A stretch of 64,000 nucleotides of DNA from JAPOUP01 sp026708635 (GCA_965200115.1 OZ241336.1:992001-1056000); one strand, 5' to 3'. Positions 17,273 through 26,630 are shown, counted from the stretch's first letter. The notes: a model not told the origin generated them from the sequence alone. Made by a program: numbers and translations.

Positions 17273-18341
17273 TCATTCCCCAAGGCCTGCCGGAGGCCAC
17301 TTCCAGTCTCGACTTATTTTGCCAGCAGAGACATTCCCCTTTCCGGTGTGCGTAGGATCCCATCGGTTCAGGAACTCGTCAATATCGTCAATCTCAAGAA
17401 ACGATATCGAGACCTGGGGCTGGCCATGCGTATGGAAGATCTGTCGTTCGTACTCACCATTCCCTGGCCAACCAGTAGGCATTGCCACCACCGTACTGAC
17501 CGTTGTTGGTAACGATGATCCGCTGGAACATGTGGTAGTGAAGGGCCAAAACCATTTGGTCGAATGTCTTCACATCCTTGTTCAGTGCGGGAATGGCCCA
17601 GACATCGGACTTCCCTCGGAGATCTGAAGCAAGGCCCGGATCCGTGGCATCATAGCAGACAGACGCGGTCAACCAGACCGGCTTCTCATCAGGATTGTTG
17701 GACTATGGATAGCCGACCGCCTACTGGCATGGGCGGAATCCCGTGATGCGGGGTGCATTAGGCGGCCCAGAAAGACAAGCGGGACCCCGCATTCTCTTTT
17801 CTGGTTGGGCAAGGTGTTGCTTCCCTTGACGGCGGATCAGGGTTTGCCACCCGGTGGCTTCCGACCATTGTGGAATTACCCAAAGGGCCAAGTTGATCAG
17901 TGCTTGCACAAGCGGGATGTGTTCATAGGTCAGGCCGGTCAGAACAATTGCCTTGTCCTGGCGTGCAAAGGGGATCAGATGGGTGAGGACATCGCTCGGG
18001 TGGACGGCGAGCTCAGGAAGGATCAGCCAATCAAGATGCCCATGTGGGTTTCCCGGAGTGACAGCATGCGATTCACGGCGGCCAAGGCTACCGGCAGGTG
18101 GTTGCGATGCTTGCGACGATAAGTTGAATTGCCCAAAGTCAGATCATTGGAGTTGTCCTCGAAATCCTCTGCTTCTGGAATCGCTGTCTGGACCACACAG
18201 GCGCGCAAAGGCCGGTTTGTGTCTTCATCGGTTTTGGGTGGTTTGATGCGCAGCGGCAGGATCAGCGTCTCCGTCGCCTTGCCCCATCGTTTTCGATTGG
18301 CCGCTTCCCGACGAGCGGCTCCTCAGGCCCGGGCATGTTCG
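17273..18341 (-). pseudogene. Relic of a nitrilase domain of the kind fused to defence reverse transcriptases
   Basis: The minus strand gives an ordered but broken domain. First comes LRACVVQTAIPEAEDFEDNS and RRKHRNHLPVALAAVNRML (to about 18035), then after a frameshift DWLILPELAVHPSDVLTHLI and ALINLALWVIPQWSE, RRQGKQHLAQPE. After two in-frame TAG codons comes LTASVCYDATDPGLASDL, KDVKTFDQMVLALHYHMFQ and VTNNGQYGGGNAYW, and after a second shift RQIFHTHGQPQVSISFLEID. The nitrilase Glu (LPELAVHP), Lys (QGKQH) and Cys (SVCYD) are all present. From memory this wording is that of the C-terminal nitrilase of RT-nitrilase proteins (UG1/UG5, DRT1-like). The RT half is missing: the left end of an IS5 element lies about 50 bases from the break. 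Confidence 0.65.
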
Positions 18342-18390
18342 GGAGCGCGTCGTGCTGGCAAATGACACCACAGAACACAGAAAGCCTTAG

Positions 18391-19258
18391 GGCCCGTTGA
18401 CATTCATCCTGCGAATCGCCCGGCCCGATGCCATTTTCCCCTCCAATAACCGCCGGAACGGCGGCGCGACAGGCAACGATTACATGGGCGAGCGGAACGA
18501 TGAACGCGGACAGAACGGTGCTGACCGACGGGATGCGGGCGCGGACCGGGGACACGCTGCCGGGAAAGAAATCCGATCCCGGCGGCACGGCGGCGGACAG
18601 CCGCCCCTTCGTGGAGGCGGTGCCCGTGCGGTTCCGCACGGGATCGCCGTGGCGCGACATCCCGGAGCGGTCCGGAAAGCGCAACAGCGTGTCCAGGCGG
18701 TTCCGGCGCCGGGTTCTCCCGGGGGTCTCCGGGCGCGTTTCCGACACCCTGTCCGGGGAGTCCGGCCTGGAGGGCGTGTCCGGCGGCGGCACGGTGGTCC
18801 AGGCGCACCGGAAGGCGAGGGGGGCCGCGCCCAGGGCATCGGGCGCTCCCGGGGCGGCCTGACGACCAGGGCCGTGGCCGTCGTGGACGCGCTGGGATAT
18901 CCCGTGAGGTTCGCGATCCTTCCCGGACAGGCGCACGACCCGAGGGGGTTCCGGATCTCCCCGGCGGCCTCCCGTTCGGGACCCTCGTCGGCGACGGGGC
19001 GTCCGGCGCCGACTGGCTCCTTGAGGACCTGGACGCCCGCGGCGCGGAGGCGGTGATCCCGTCGAAACGGAACCGGACGGCGCGGCGCGGGCGTGACCGG
19101 GACGTGTGCGGCCGGCGGCGCCTCGTGGAGAATTTCTTCGCCGGTACCGGGGAGTTCCGGGCGACCGCGACGCGGTACGACAGGACCGACGGGAGCTTCG
19201 CCGCCGGGATTCACCCCGTCGCCGGCGTGGTCGCCGCGAGATGACTGTCAACGGGCCC
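18391..19258 (+). mobile_element. IS5-family (IS427-like) element, copy 1
   Basis: 868 bp bounded by the inverted termini GGGCCCGTTGACATTCATCC and, on the complement of the right end, GGGCCCGTTGACAGTCATCT. It is flanked by TA on both sides (18389-18390, 19259-19260), the target duplication of the IS427 group. It truncates the RT-nitrilase relic on its left. A second copy of 876 bp lies at 33805-34680 and an old relic at 3094-3797. Confidence 0.85.
18500..19244 (+). pseudogene. IS5-family DDE transposase, frameshifted (copy 1)
   Basis: Starts MNADRTVLTDGMRARTGDTL in one frame and continues through RFRTGSPWRDIPERSGKRNS to GGGTVVQAHRKA. After a shift comes GIGRSRGGLTTRAVAVVDAL and VRFAILPGQAHDPRG. 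After another shift come GDGASGADWLLEDLDARGAE, VIPSKRNRTARRG and the C-terminus ENFFAGTGEFRATATRYD to AGVVAAR. DDE regions of the IS427 group are all recognisable. The block that should read VENFFAKIKEFR has lost the lysine pattern (AGTGEFR), so even the C-terminus is damaged. Confidence 0.8.
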
Positions 19259-19358
19259 TAGACCATACGCAAACAAGTTAACGCCTATAGGGGAAGGAGG
19301 AGTCCTGAGCGAGCGATGGAACCGGGCAATGGACACCCACGCCGGCACGTCCTGTCCG

Positions 19359-20024
19359 TTATGGCGAGGGCTGGAACTGGTTACCGTGGTTCGCGGCGCC
19401 CGCTCCACTCCGGTTGAAATAAACGGCGATGGCGCTGTCGAGTTCGCGCCGGAGGTTATCCCCGCGCCGACTCGCCCAGATCAGGCACTGCAGGCGCTGT
19501 TCGCGATTGGAAAAATCAACCGCGCCGGTTCTGAGCAGATAGATCGCGATATCCGAATGACCGTTCTTTATCGCCTCCACCAGAGCGGTGTTCCTGCCTG
19601 TCTTATCCGAAACGTTCACGTCGGCACCGTAGCTGACCAGGCACCGAACGATGTGGGCATGGCCGTTGACGGCGGCCTCGATCAGCGCCGTGCGTCCATA
19701 GTAGTCCGCCTGCAAGTCGACCAGTATCATGGGATGGCGCAGCAGGCATTCCACGAGGTCGAGGTTCCCGCAGTTGGCGGCAAGCATAAGCGGAGTGCTC
19801 CGCCATCTGTTTCTGGCGTTGGCGTCAATATCTGAATGCTCAAGCAGCAGTCTGGCGAGATCGCGGTTCTGCCCGTGAACGGCGATATGGAGCGCCGTCC
19901 AACCATCATCGTCGGCCGCATTGACATCAGCGGTCTCAAGTGCCGATCCGGCCGCCTCGATGTCGCCCTCGATCGCGGCCTGGATCAGGTCGTCTCCAGC
20001 ACTGGACTGTTTCCGGTCAACCAT
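19359..20024 (-). CDS. Ankyrin-repeat protein
   Basis: About 221 residues with four to five ankyrin repeats. Clear consensus turns are DDDGWTALHIAVHGQNRDLA, STPLMLAANCGNLDLVECLL, GRTALIEAAVNGHAHIVRCL and NTALVEAIKNGHSDIAIYLL. No signal peptide is seen, so a cytoplasmic protein-binding role is likely. The start at 20024 (MVDRKQ) is chosen, but an in-frame ATG at 20051 is possible because AAGGGAAG lies between them. It follows ureG by about 200 bases on the same strand and lies next to IS5 copy 1. Partner unknown. Confidence 0.8.
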   Translation of the reverse strand: MVDRKQSSAGDDLIQAAIEGDIEAAGSALETADVNAADDDGWTALHIAVHGQNRDLARLLLEHSDIDANARNRWRSTPLMLAANCGNLDLVECLLRHPMILVDLQADYYGRTALIEAAVNGHAHIVRCLVSYGADVNVSDKTGRNTALVEAIKNGHSDIAIYLLRTGAVDFSNREQRLQCLIWASRRGDNLRRELDSAIAVYFNRSGAGAANHGNQFQPSP

Positions 20025-20224
20025 GGTCGTTGTGACTTCCCTTAATATCATCGCTGTCTCATGGAACCGCCGACAGCGCTCCGTTAGTTGGCTTCCTCAT
20101 ATACAGGCCGCATTCGGTAAGCCAGTTCGCGCTGACAGGCTTTCCGCGGACGCCGCCCGCCACGGAACATCCGTCACTATTCCCACCGACGGTCAGGCCA
20201 GACGTCGCCATCACCGCGGTTACG

Positions 20225-20845
20225 CTACCTTTGGCCCAGATCGCCAATGGCGTCAATGTGATATACGATCTCTTCCACACCATGGCCGAATCTGAGCTGG
20301 CAGAACACATAGGGCTTTCCCCCGCGCACCCGTTCGGTGTCGCGCCTCATGAGGTCGAGGTCCGCATCCACGTGAGGAGCCAGATCCGTCTTGTTGATTA
20401 CCAGTATGTCGGAACGGGTAATCGCCGGACCGCCTTTACGGGGAATTTCCTCTCCGGCCGCGACATCTATGACGTAAATCGTCAAATCAGCCAGTTCGGG
20501 TGAGAACGTGGCCGATAGGTTGTCACCTCCGGATTCGATCAGGACGAGATCAAGGTCGGGATGCGCTTCGCTTAAATCGGCAACCGCGGCCAGGTTGATG
20601 GAAGCGTCCTCGCGTATCGCGGTATGCGGGCAGCCGCCCGTTTCAACACCCTTGATCCGGTCGGACGGAAGCGCCTGAAGGCGCACGAGTGCCTCGGCGT
20701 CCTCCTGGGTATAGATGTCGTTCGTTACGACAGCCATCGACAGTTTACCGCGGAGAGTCCGGCACAGGGACGCCGCCAGGGTCGTTTTGCCGGCTCCTAC
20801 CGGGCCGCCAATTCCGATGCGCAGGGGACCGTTCGGACTGTTCAT
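20225..20845 (-). CDS. ureG: Urease accessory GTPase UreG
   Basis: 206-residue GTPase that drives nickel delivery to apo-urease. P-loop GIGGPVGAGKTTL near the N-terminus, the nickel-binding CPH motif in GVETGGCPHTAIRED, Walker B region DLVLIESGGDNLSATFSPEL, and guanine specificity loop VINKTDLAPHV. The ATG overlaps the ureF stop by 4 bases. It is the last gene of the urease operon. Confidence 0.96.
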   Translation of the reverse strand: MNSPNGPLRIGIGGPVGAGKTTLAASLCRTLRGKLSMAVVTNDIYTQEDAEALVRLQALPSDRIKGVETGGCPHTAIREDASINLAAVADLSEAHPDLDLVLIESGGDNLSATFSPELADLTIYVIDVAAGEEIPRKGGPAITRSDILVINKTDLAPHVDADLDLMRRDTERVRGGKPYVFCQLRFGHGVEEIVYHIDAIGDLGQR

Positions 20846-21486
20846 GTTCGGAATATCCTCGAGTTCTGGGTCTCATGACGCATCGAAGCGATATCAGTCA
20901 TGAATGCTGTGGACGTCAGTTCGCAAAGATCGCCCTCGCGTGTCGTATCGGCGACTTCCGGGCAGCGCAGCGTCAGTCGCCGAAGGATGACCTGCCCTTC
21001 CCGCTGACCGACGGAAAGCAGTCTCTGTCCGGCGGCGACGAGGTTGGAAAGAAAGGCGTGAAGATAGAGTTTCTGGGTGAGGGCAAGCGGCAGATCGCGT
21101 TGTGCGGCGGCGGCGCCAAGCGCGACGGGATAGCTCAACCCTTCCGCCGCGACACCCCAGGCCACCACCGCCTTGCCGAAAGCCCTACCCTGCGCATCCG
21201 CCTCCAGCCGTCTTTCCGCCGATGCCGCGAAGGCCCGCGCCGTCCGGTCGACCTCACTGAGACATTGACGCGTTCCGGCATTGAAGGCCGCGGCCAACAG
21301 CAGCGAATCCGCCCGGCCTGAGCCAAATAGCAGAATGTCCTCCAGCCACGCCTCCAGTCCGGATCCATCGATCACCCACCCCCGCTCCACCGCGCCCGCC
21401 AGCCCGTGGCTGTAGGCGAAGGCACCCACCGGAAAGGCGGGAGAGAGCCACTGCGTCAAAGTGAGGATCTGCACGTCACTGTTCAT
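20842..21486 (-). CDS. ureF: Urease accessory protein UreF
   Basis: 214-residue all-helical accessory protein that couples UreD-urease with UreG and acts as fidelity factor in nickel loading. The N-terminus LTQWLSPAFPVGAFAYSHGL is the family hallmark. The ATG at 21486 (MNSDVQIL) overlaps the end of ureE by 11 bases and is preferred over ATG codons further upstream inside ureE. Confidence 0.93.
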   Translation of the reverse strand: MNSDVQILTLTQWLSPAFPVGAFAYSHGLAGAVERGWVIDGSGLEAWLEDILLFGSGRADSLLLAAAFNAGTRQCLSEVDRTARAFAASAERRLEADAQGRAFGKAVVAWGVAAEGLSYPVALGAAAAQRDLPLALTQKLYLHAFLSNLVAAGQRLLSVGQREGQVILRRLTLRCPEVADTTREGDLCELTSTAFMTDIASMRHETQNSRIFRT

Positions 21487-21913
21487 GGGTGTGGATTCGA
21501 CCATTACCGTAGGCACCGCCTTCGGGATCGAACGGTTCGGTCACTGGAGTTACCGTCGCGCCAAGTCCGATCAACATGTCGCGCATCACGTGAGCCCGCT
21601 GGATCAGGAGTCGGTCCCTCTCGATCTGGCAAGGCGTGTGTCGATTGCCGATATGCCAGGCAAGCCGGGTCAGATCGCCCCGTACCTGAAAAAGCTCCTC
21701 TTCGGCGGGTATGATCCCCACAACGCGACCGTCTTCCAGTATGAAGGCGTCGTCCCTATGGAACGAGGTCATCTGGGCCAGATCAACAAGAAACCGCAGC
21801 CCGCCCGCGGAGGTCAGCACCCTGCGGCGCAAAGACCGGGCCTCAAAATCCAGAACGACCGTGTCGTTGGTTTGCCGATTGCGCCTTACCGCGCGGCTGA
21901 CGGGAAGAGTCAT
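21476..21913 (-). CDS. ureE: Urease accessory protein UreE (nickel metallochaperone)
   Basis: 145 residues starting MTLPVSRAVRRNRQTNDTVV at 21913, 10 bases after ureC. It contains the UreE N-terminal domain (SAGGLRFLVDLAQMTSFHRD, AFILEDGRVVGIIPAEEELF) and C-terminal domain with LAWHIGNRHTPCQ, where the metal-binding His and the GNRH motif lie. The C-terminus is short (GRIHTHEQ) and lacks the long His-rich tail of Klebsiella UreE. It binds Ni2+ and delivers it with UreG. Confidence 0.93.
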   Translation of the reverse strand: MTLPVSRAVRRNRQTNDTVVLDFEARSLRRRVLTSAGGLRFLVDLAQMTSFHRDDAFILEDGRVVGIIPAEEELFQVRGDLTRLAWHIGNRHTPCQIERDRLLIQRAHVMRDMLIGLGATVTPVTEPFDPEGGAYGNGRIHTHEQ

Positions 21914-21923
21914 CGCGGGACCG

Positions 21924-23633
21924 TCAATACATGAAGTATCGCTGCGCCATGGGCAGGGTTTCCGCGGGCTGGCAGACCAGCAGTTCACCGTTGGCGCGCA
22001 CCTCGTAGGTCTCGGGATCCACCTCCATCTCCGGAGTGGCGTCGTTGAGCGCCATATCCTTCTTGCCAATCGCGCGTGTACTGGAGACGGCCAGCGTATC
22101 CTTGGCTAGGCCGAGCCTGGCGCCAATGTCGGCATCCTGCGCGGCGGCGCTGACAAACGTCACGGAAGAGGCCTCGACGCTTCTGCCGTAGGCACCGAAC
22201 ATGGGACGTGAATAGACCGGCTGCGGGGTGGGGATCGACGCATTGGGATCGCCCATCTGCGCCATGGCTATAATGCCGCCGATAATCACCATCTCCGGCT
22301 TCACGCCGAAGAAAGCCGGGTTCCACAGGACCAGATCCGCGCGCTTTCCCTCCTCGATCGACCCGATTTCATGCGCGATCCCGTGCGCGACGGCGGGGTT
22401 GATCGTGTATTTAGCAATGTACCGGCGCACGCGGTGGTTGTCGTTATCGCCGGTTTCCTCCGCCAGTCTCCCCCTCTGCTTCTTCATCTTGTCCGCGGTC
22501 TGCCATGTGCGGATCAGCACCTCCCCTACACGACCCATGGCCTGGCTGTCGGAGGCGATAATGGAGAACGCGCCCATATCGTGAAGGATGTCCTCGGCCG
22601 CGATGGTCTCGCGCCGGATACGGCTTTCCGCGAATGCCACGTCCTCGGGAATGGACTTGTCAAGGTGATGGCAAACCATAAGCATGTCCAGATGCTCTTC
22701 CACCGTATTGACAGTAAAGGGCCTTGTGGGGTTCGTGGAAGCCGGAAGAACATGGTCCTCGCCGCAGATCCTGATAATGTCCGGAGCGTGCCCCCCCCCG
22801 GCACCCTCCGTGTGGAACGCGTGGATCGTGCGCCCCTTTATCGCCGCCAGGGTGTTCTCGACGAATCCGCTTTCGTTGAGTGTATCGGTGTGGATCATCA
22901 CCTGAACATCCATCGCGTCGGCCACGGATAGACAGCAATCGATGGCTCCGGGCGTCGTACCCCAGTCCTCGTGCAGCTTCAGAGCGCAGGCCCCGCCATT
23001 GACCTGTTCCTCAAGGGCCGGGGCGAGCGAGGCGTTGCCCTTGCCCGCGAAGGCAAGGTTCATCGGGAACGCGTCCGCCGCCTGAAGCATCCGGCCTATA
23101 TGCCAGGATCCAGGCGTGCATGTGGTGGCCAGGGTTCCATGCGCCGGCCCGGTGCCGCCGCCGAGCATGGTCGTCAGTCCCGAGTGCAGCGCGTCCTCGA
23201 TCTGCTGCGGACATATGAAATGAATGTGGCTGTCAAAACCTCCGGCCGTCAGGATCCTGCCCTCACCGGCAATCGCCTCGGTACCGGGCCCGATCACGAT
23301 ATCGACTCCGGACTGCGTATCCGGATTCCCGGCCTTGCCGATTTTCGCGATCCGACCGTCCCTAAGGCCAACGTCCGCCTTGTATATACCGGTATGGTCG
23401 ACGATCAGCGCATTGGTGATGACGGTATCTATGGCCCCCTCGGCGCGTGTGACCTGTGACTGGCCCATCCCGTCACGGATGACCTTGCCGCCGCCGAACT
23501 TCACCTCTTCGCCATAGAAGGTGTGGTCGCGCTCGACCTCGATCACAAGGTCGGTGTCGGCGAGCCGAACCCTGTCGCCGGTCGTGGGACCGAACATGGC
23601 CGCATAGTCGGAACGCGCGATTGTTACCGGCAT
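21924..23633 (-). CDS. ureC: Urease subunit alpha
   Basis: 569-residue catalytic subunit that hydrolyses urea to ammonia and carbamate in the cytoplasm. All nickel-site residues are visible: the HxH of GGFDSHIHFICPQQ, the carbamylated lysine in GACALKLHEDWGTTPGA, His in MIHTDTLNESGF and in HAFHTEGAGGGHAPD, and the aspartate in IIASDSQAMGRVGEV. The flap with the catalytic cysteine and His reads VCHHLDKSIPEDVAFAESRI. Length is normal. It follows ureB by about 60 bases in the ureDABCEFG operon. Confidence 0.97.
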   Translation of the reverse strand: MPVTIARSDYAAMFGPTTGDRVRLADTDLVIEVERDHTFYGEEVKFGGGKVIRDGMGQSQVTRAEGAIDTVITNALIVDHTGIYKADVGLRDGRIAKIGKAGNPDTQSGVDIVIGPGTEAIAGEGRILTAGGFDSHIHFICPQQIEDALHSGLTTMLGGGTGPAHGTLATTCTPGSWHIGRMLQAADAFPMNLAFAGKGNASLAPALEEQVNGGACALKLHEDWGTTPGAIDCCLSVADAMDVQVMIHTDTLNESGFVENTLAAIKGRTIHAFHTEGAGGGHAPDIIRICGEDHVLPASTNPTRPFTVNTVEEHLDMLMVCHHLDKSIPEDVAFAESRIRRETIAAEDILHDMGAFSIIASDSQAMGRVGEVLIRTWQTADKMKKQRGRLAEETGDNDNHRVRRYIAKYTINPAVAHGIAHEIGSIEEGKRADLVLWNPAFFGVKPEMVIIGGIIAMAQMGDPNASIPTPQPVYSRPMFGAYGRSVEASSVTFVSAAAQDADIGARLGLAKDTLAVSSTRAIGKKDMALNDATPEMEVDPETYEVRANGELLVCQPAETLPMAQRYFMY

Positions 23634-23694
23634 ATGACATTCCCCTCAATCCGGAGAGCCGAGGCGGAGCCGCGTGAACGTCTTCCCCCGGGCA

Positions 23695-24000
23695 TCACAG
23701 CGCTCCCATGATCTTTCGGTTGAACCCGAAAACCCTTCGCGCGCCGCCGATGGGAATCAGCCGCACCTCCCGGCGCTGTCCCGGCTCGAAACGCACCGCG
23801 GTTCCCGCGGCGACGTCGAGCCGCATCCCGCGCGCGGCGTCACGATCGAATTCCAACGCGCCGTTCGCCTCGCCGAAATGGTAATGCGAACCCACCTGAA
23901 CGGGCCGGTCCCCGGTATTGGCGACCATCAGCCTGATCGCTTCCCGGTCAGCGTTGAGCGTGATTTCATTCGATGCGACGATCACCTCTCCCGGAATCAA
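23695..24000 (-). CDS. ureB: Urease subunit beta
   Basis: 101 residues from a TTG at 24000 (LIPGEVIVASNEITLNADRE). The core VANTGDRPVQVGSHYHFGEA and the C-terminus FGFNRKIMGAL are diagnostic. The start codon overlaps the stop of a small upstream frame as TTGA. No ATG fits at the normal start. An alternative longer form could begin at a TTG at 24159, in frame, after GAGG, giving a roughly 50-residue extension with no resemblance to UreB. I prefer the short form. Confidence 0.9.
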   Translation of the reverse strand: MIPGEVIVASNEITLNADREAIRLMVANTGDRPVQVGSHYHFGEANGALEFDRDAARGMRLDVAAGTAVRFEPGQRREVRLIPIGGARRVFGFNRKIMGAL

Positions 24001-24155
24001 TTCCGCACCGCCGCGCTGGACTGAACCAAGGGAATCGCGACCACGGCGATGCGCGGATGGATGGGCGCGTCCCGGAAAGACCGAATGTAGGGCGGCGATG
24101 CCCCATGCGCCCGCACGGGCGCCGGCACAACGGGAATCAGTGGAAGTGAATGCAT
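23997..24155 (-). CDS. Possible 52-residue protein between ureA and ureB
   Basis: ATG at 24155 follows GAGGAACCATTGA and the frame ends in a TGA that overlaps the ureB TTG start. The product begins MHSLPLIPVVPAPVRAHGAS and is proline- and alanine-rich. GC at third positions is high (about 70%), as in real genes here, but no family is recognised. It may serve only to couple ureB translation. The alternative is that the whole stretch is leader sequence. Confidence 0.35.
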   Translation of the reverse strand: MHSLPLIPVVPAPVRAHGASPPYIRSFRDAPIHPRIAVVAIPLVQSSAAVRN

Positions 24156-24166
24156 TCAATGGTTCC

Positions 24167-24469
24167 TCAGCGAATGGGGTTATGAACGGTGACAAGTTTC
24201 GTGCCGTCAGGAAAGGTCGCTTCCACCTGAACCTCGTGGATCATGTCAGCCACGCCCTCCATGCATTGATCCCTGGTGAGGATCTCCGCACCGGCCTGCA
24301 TCATGTCGGCGACCGACCGGCCGTCGCGCGCGCCCTCGACCACCGCATCGGTAATCAGGGCAATGGCTTCGGGGTGGTTGATCTTCACGCCGCGCGCCAA
24401 CCGCCTGCGGGCGACCTCGGCGGCCATGGCTACCAGAAGTTTTTCTCTTTCGCGTGGGGTAAGGTTCAT
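24167..24469 (-). CDS. ureA: Urease subunit gamma
   Basis: 100 residues, normal length for UreA. Begins MNLTPREREKLLVAMAAEVA and ends VEATFPDGTKLVTVHNPIR, with GRSVADMMQAG in the middle, all diagnostic. ATG at 24469 sits directly after the ureD stop. The longer frame to 24502 has no family support. Structural subunit of the urease trimer. Confidence 0.95.
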   Translation of the reverse strand: MNLTPREREKLLVAMAAEVARRRLARGVKINHPEAIALITDAVVEGARDGRSVADMMQAGAEILTRDQCMEGVADMIHEVQVEATFPDGTKLVTVHNPIR

Positions 24470-24470
24470 C

Positions 24471-25262
24471 TCAGATACTCCAGCATCGGGGAAGTCCGGC
24501 ATAGCTCAGGAGATTCAGTATCGGGACAAGATCCGAACGCATCTCATGGCTGTCACGGGCAAGAAGACGCATGACCAGCACGTCTCTGTGCAGCAGACTG
24601 ACCCCGGCGCGATGCGGTACGAGCCCGCGCAGCACCGCAAGCCGCGCCTCGGCATCGGAGGCGACATAGACCAGCGTGGTCATCGCACGCGCCCCACCAG
24701 CGCCGCCTGGCCTATCAAGCTGCGCCCGCACATCGCCCTCCAGATGGACGAGATCCAGATAGACGGGAACACCCGTGCGCTGGACCTCGATGCGATCCCT
24801 GAAGAACGCGGACGTCAGAACCTCTCCCATTTCGACCCGGCCGAAGACCAGTGACTCCGACAGCAGCAGGGCAGCGTCATCGTGCAGCTCGACCTGGAGC
24901 GAACGCTCAAGTGAGCATCCTTTGAACAGAATCGTCTCCTGCGGCAGCCAGTTGACGCGCGCGTTTTCCGAAACTTCCAACCGCGACTCGATTCGTCCTA
25001 TCTCCCCTGTCCGGGCCCGGTAAATCCGTTCGGCGGCCTGGGTTGCAAGCGTAAGAACGGTCCCCGCCTCGGCACGGGCGTAAATCATGAACCGGTCACC
25101 GCCGGTGACACCCCCGGCGCAGTTAAGGAGGATCGCCTGCAGCCCCGGCCCCGAGTTTCGGGGGAAAAAACATTTCAGGGATCCGGACTGCCGAAGTCTC
25201 CGCAATACGGTACCCCCGGCCCCCGGCTTGGTGTCAAGCGAAACCTCGCCATTCGCGCGCAT
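24471..25262 (-). CDS. ureD: Urease accessory protein UreD
   Basis: 263 residues from the ATG at 25262 (MRANGEVSLDTKPGAGGTVL), close to the usual 270. Family blocks are QAILLNCAGGVTGGDRF, AAERIYRARTG and LPQETILFKGCSLERSL. UreD binds apo-urease and recruits UreF/UreG for nickel insertion. It is the first gene of the operon. The open frame continues to 25511, and a TTG near 25300 behind GGAAGGAAACG is a possible earlier start. Confidence 0.93.
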   Translation of the reverse strand: MRANGEVSLDTKPGAGGTVLRRLRQSGSLKCFFPRNSGPGLQAILLNCAGGVTGGDRFMIYARAEAGTVLTLATQAAERIYRARTGEIGRIESRLEVSENARVNWLPQETILFKGCSLERSLQVELHDDAALLLSESLVFGRVEMGEVLTSAFFRDRIEVQRTGVPVYLDLVHLEGDVRAQLDRPGGAGGARAMTTLVYVASDAEARLAVLRGLVPHRAGVSLLHRDVLVMRLLARDSHEMRSDLVPILNLLSYAGLPRCWSI

Positions 25263-25547
25263 CGAGTCCAATATCGGGAACCGCGGTTGCGTCGACAGCA
25301 ATTGGATTACGTTTCCTTCCAGAGGATCAACAGGTCCGATTATTTTTCGACACCGCTCCCCATCGCCATGATATTCAGGTTCGCCGGCACCTGCCGCCTG
25401 CCCGATGCACAGAGTTTGCGCAGATTGAGTGCTGTCGGATGAAAAACAGGGCAGAACGGGGGAGGCGCGGAGTCCGTCGGGTATGAGCGGGAACGACCCG
25501 TAACCGCGCATCCCAAAGCACGCGCGCGGAAAGGGTCCGCATGGGCA

Positions 25548-26630
25548 TTAATAGGACAATGGAATCAGATGATTGTCCCACCGGAACGGGAATCTGCCCG
25601 ATCGCGGACCGACTCTGGCCGATTCCCTTGCCACCAGTCCGGTTCCAGCCGTAATGAGGAAGCCGTCATCAAGGGGCGCGACGCCGCATACGTCTTCCAT
25701 TACCAGCTGACCGGAAAGATTTCCCGCCGGCAGGTCAAAAATCCGGCAGAGACCTCCACGCGGTGACGTCACGGCAAGCCTTTCCATGTCCCTGGAGACC
25801 GCGATGCTGCCCGTGTAACCGAGCATACTCCCGGCGACAGACCTCTCCGCCTCCAGAAACCGTACCCGCCCATCCGGCGAACACAGACCGACCAACGGTG
25901 GATGTTCCGTCAGATCTCCTTCCCACTGCATCGCGAACGCCACGCTTCCGTCGCGGGCAACCGCGAGATGCCGGATTGAGTTCCTGCTGAGGGACGCTTC
26001 CAGCTCAACCGTCTCGAGCATCGCGCCGTCCAGACCGAGGTATGCCAGATTCGGCCTCATAAACGGAATATTGAGCTTGGAACGGCCCGCTTCCGGATGC
26101 GTTGCGATACCGCCATTGGCCACGACCAAAGTCTCGCCTTCCGGCATGAGCTTGATGTCGTGGGGGCCGACGCCCCCGGAGTCGAATTCCCCGATCCTTT
26201 CGTAACCGCCTTTGGTGGTCCAGACGCCAATGACGCCTCTCGCCGCGCCATAGTCGTTTTCCGTTGTGAAGAGGACGCCACCGTCGCCTGAGAAAACGCC
26301 GTGGCCGTTGAAGTGACGCCCGGGCGGCGTATGGAGCCTGACGCTCTCCCGACCGCTGACGCAGTCAACCACGCTCGCGAACACTCCGGGTCGACGGGCG
26401 AAGGCCACAGCCTGTGCCAGGACCGGATGCGCGGCGGCCGCATGCCCCCTTGCCGGCAGCGGGAATTCAAAGGCGAGCCCGCCCTGCCCGTTCAGGCCAC
26501 AGAGAATGAAGGTACCGTCCAGCTTCATCCCCGCCGAGAGAAAGGCCGGTCTTCCGACGTCGGCCCAGACCGGTCCCGGGCAGAAGCCCGCGGCAAGCAT
26601 CCCCGCGATCAATGACCGGCGGTCAGGCAT
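25548..26630 (-). CDS. DUF1513 domain protein (periplasmic, iron operon)
   Basis: 360 residues with an N-terminal export signal (RRSLIAGMLAAGFCPGPVWA). The body is a beta-propeller-like DUF1513 protein with repeating GDGGVLFTTENDYGAARGVI, GVGPHDIKLMPEGETLVVAN and GYTGSIAVSRDMERLAVTSP. In many proteobacteria this family sits at the end of imelysin / di-heme operons induced by iron limitation. That is exactly its place here: its ATG shares a base with the imelysin stop (TGATG). Molecular function is not established. Confidence 0.88.
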   Translation of the reverse strand: MPDRRSLIAGMLAAGFCPGPVWADVGRPAFLSAGMKLDGTFILCGLNGQGGLAFEFPLPARGHAAAAHPVLAQAVAFARRPGVFASVVDCVSGRESVRLHTPPGRHFNGHGVFSGDGGVLFTTENDYGAARGVIGVWTTKGGYERIGEFDSGGVGPHDIKLMPEGETLVVANGGIATHPEAGRSKLNIPFMRPNLAYLGLDGAMLETVELEASLSRNSIRHLAVARDGSVAFAMQWEGDLTEHPPLVGLCSPDGRVRFLEAERSVAGSMLGYTGSIAVSRDMERLAVTSPRGGLCRIFDLPAGNLSGQLVMEDVCGVAPLDDGFLITAGTGLVARESARVGPRSGRFPFRWDNHLIPLSY

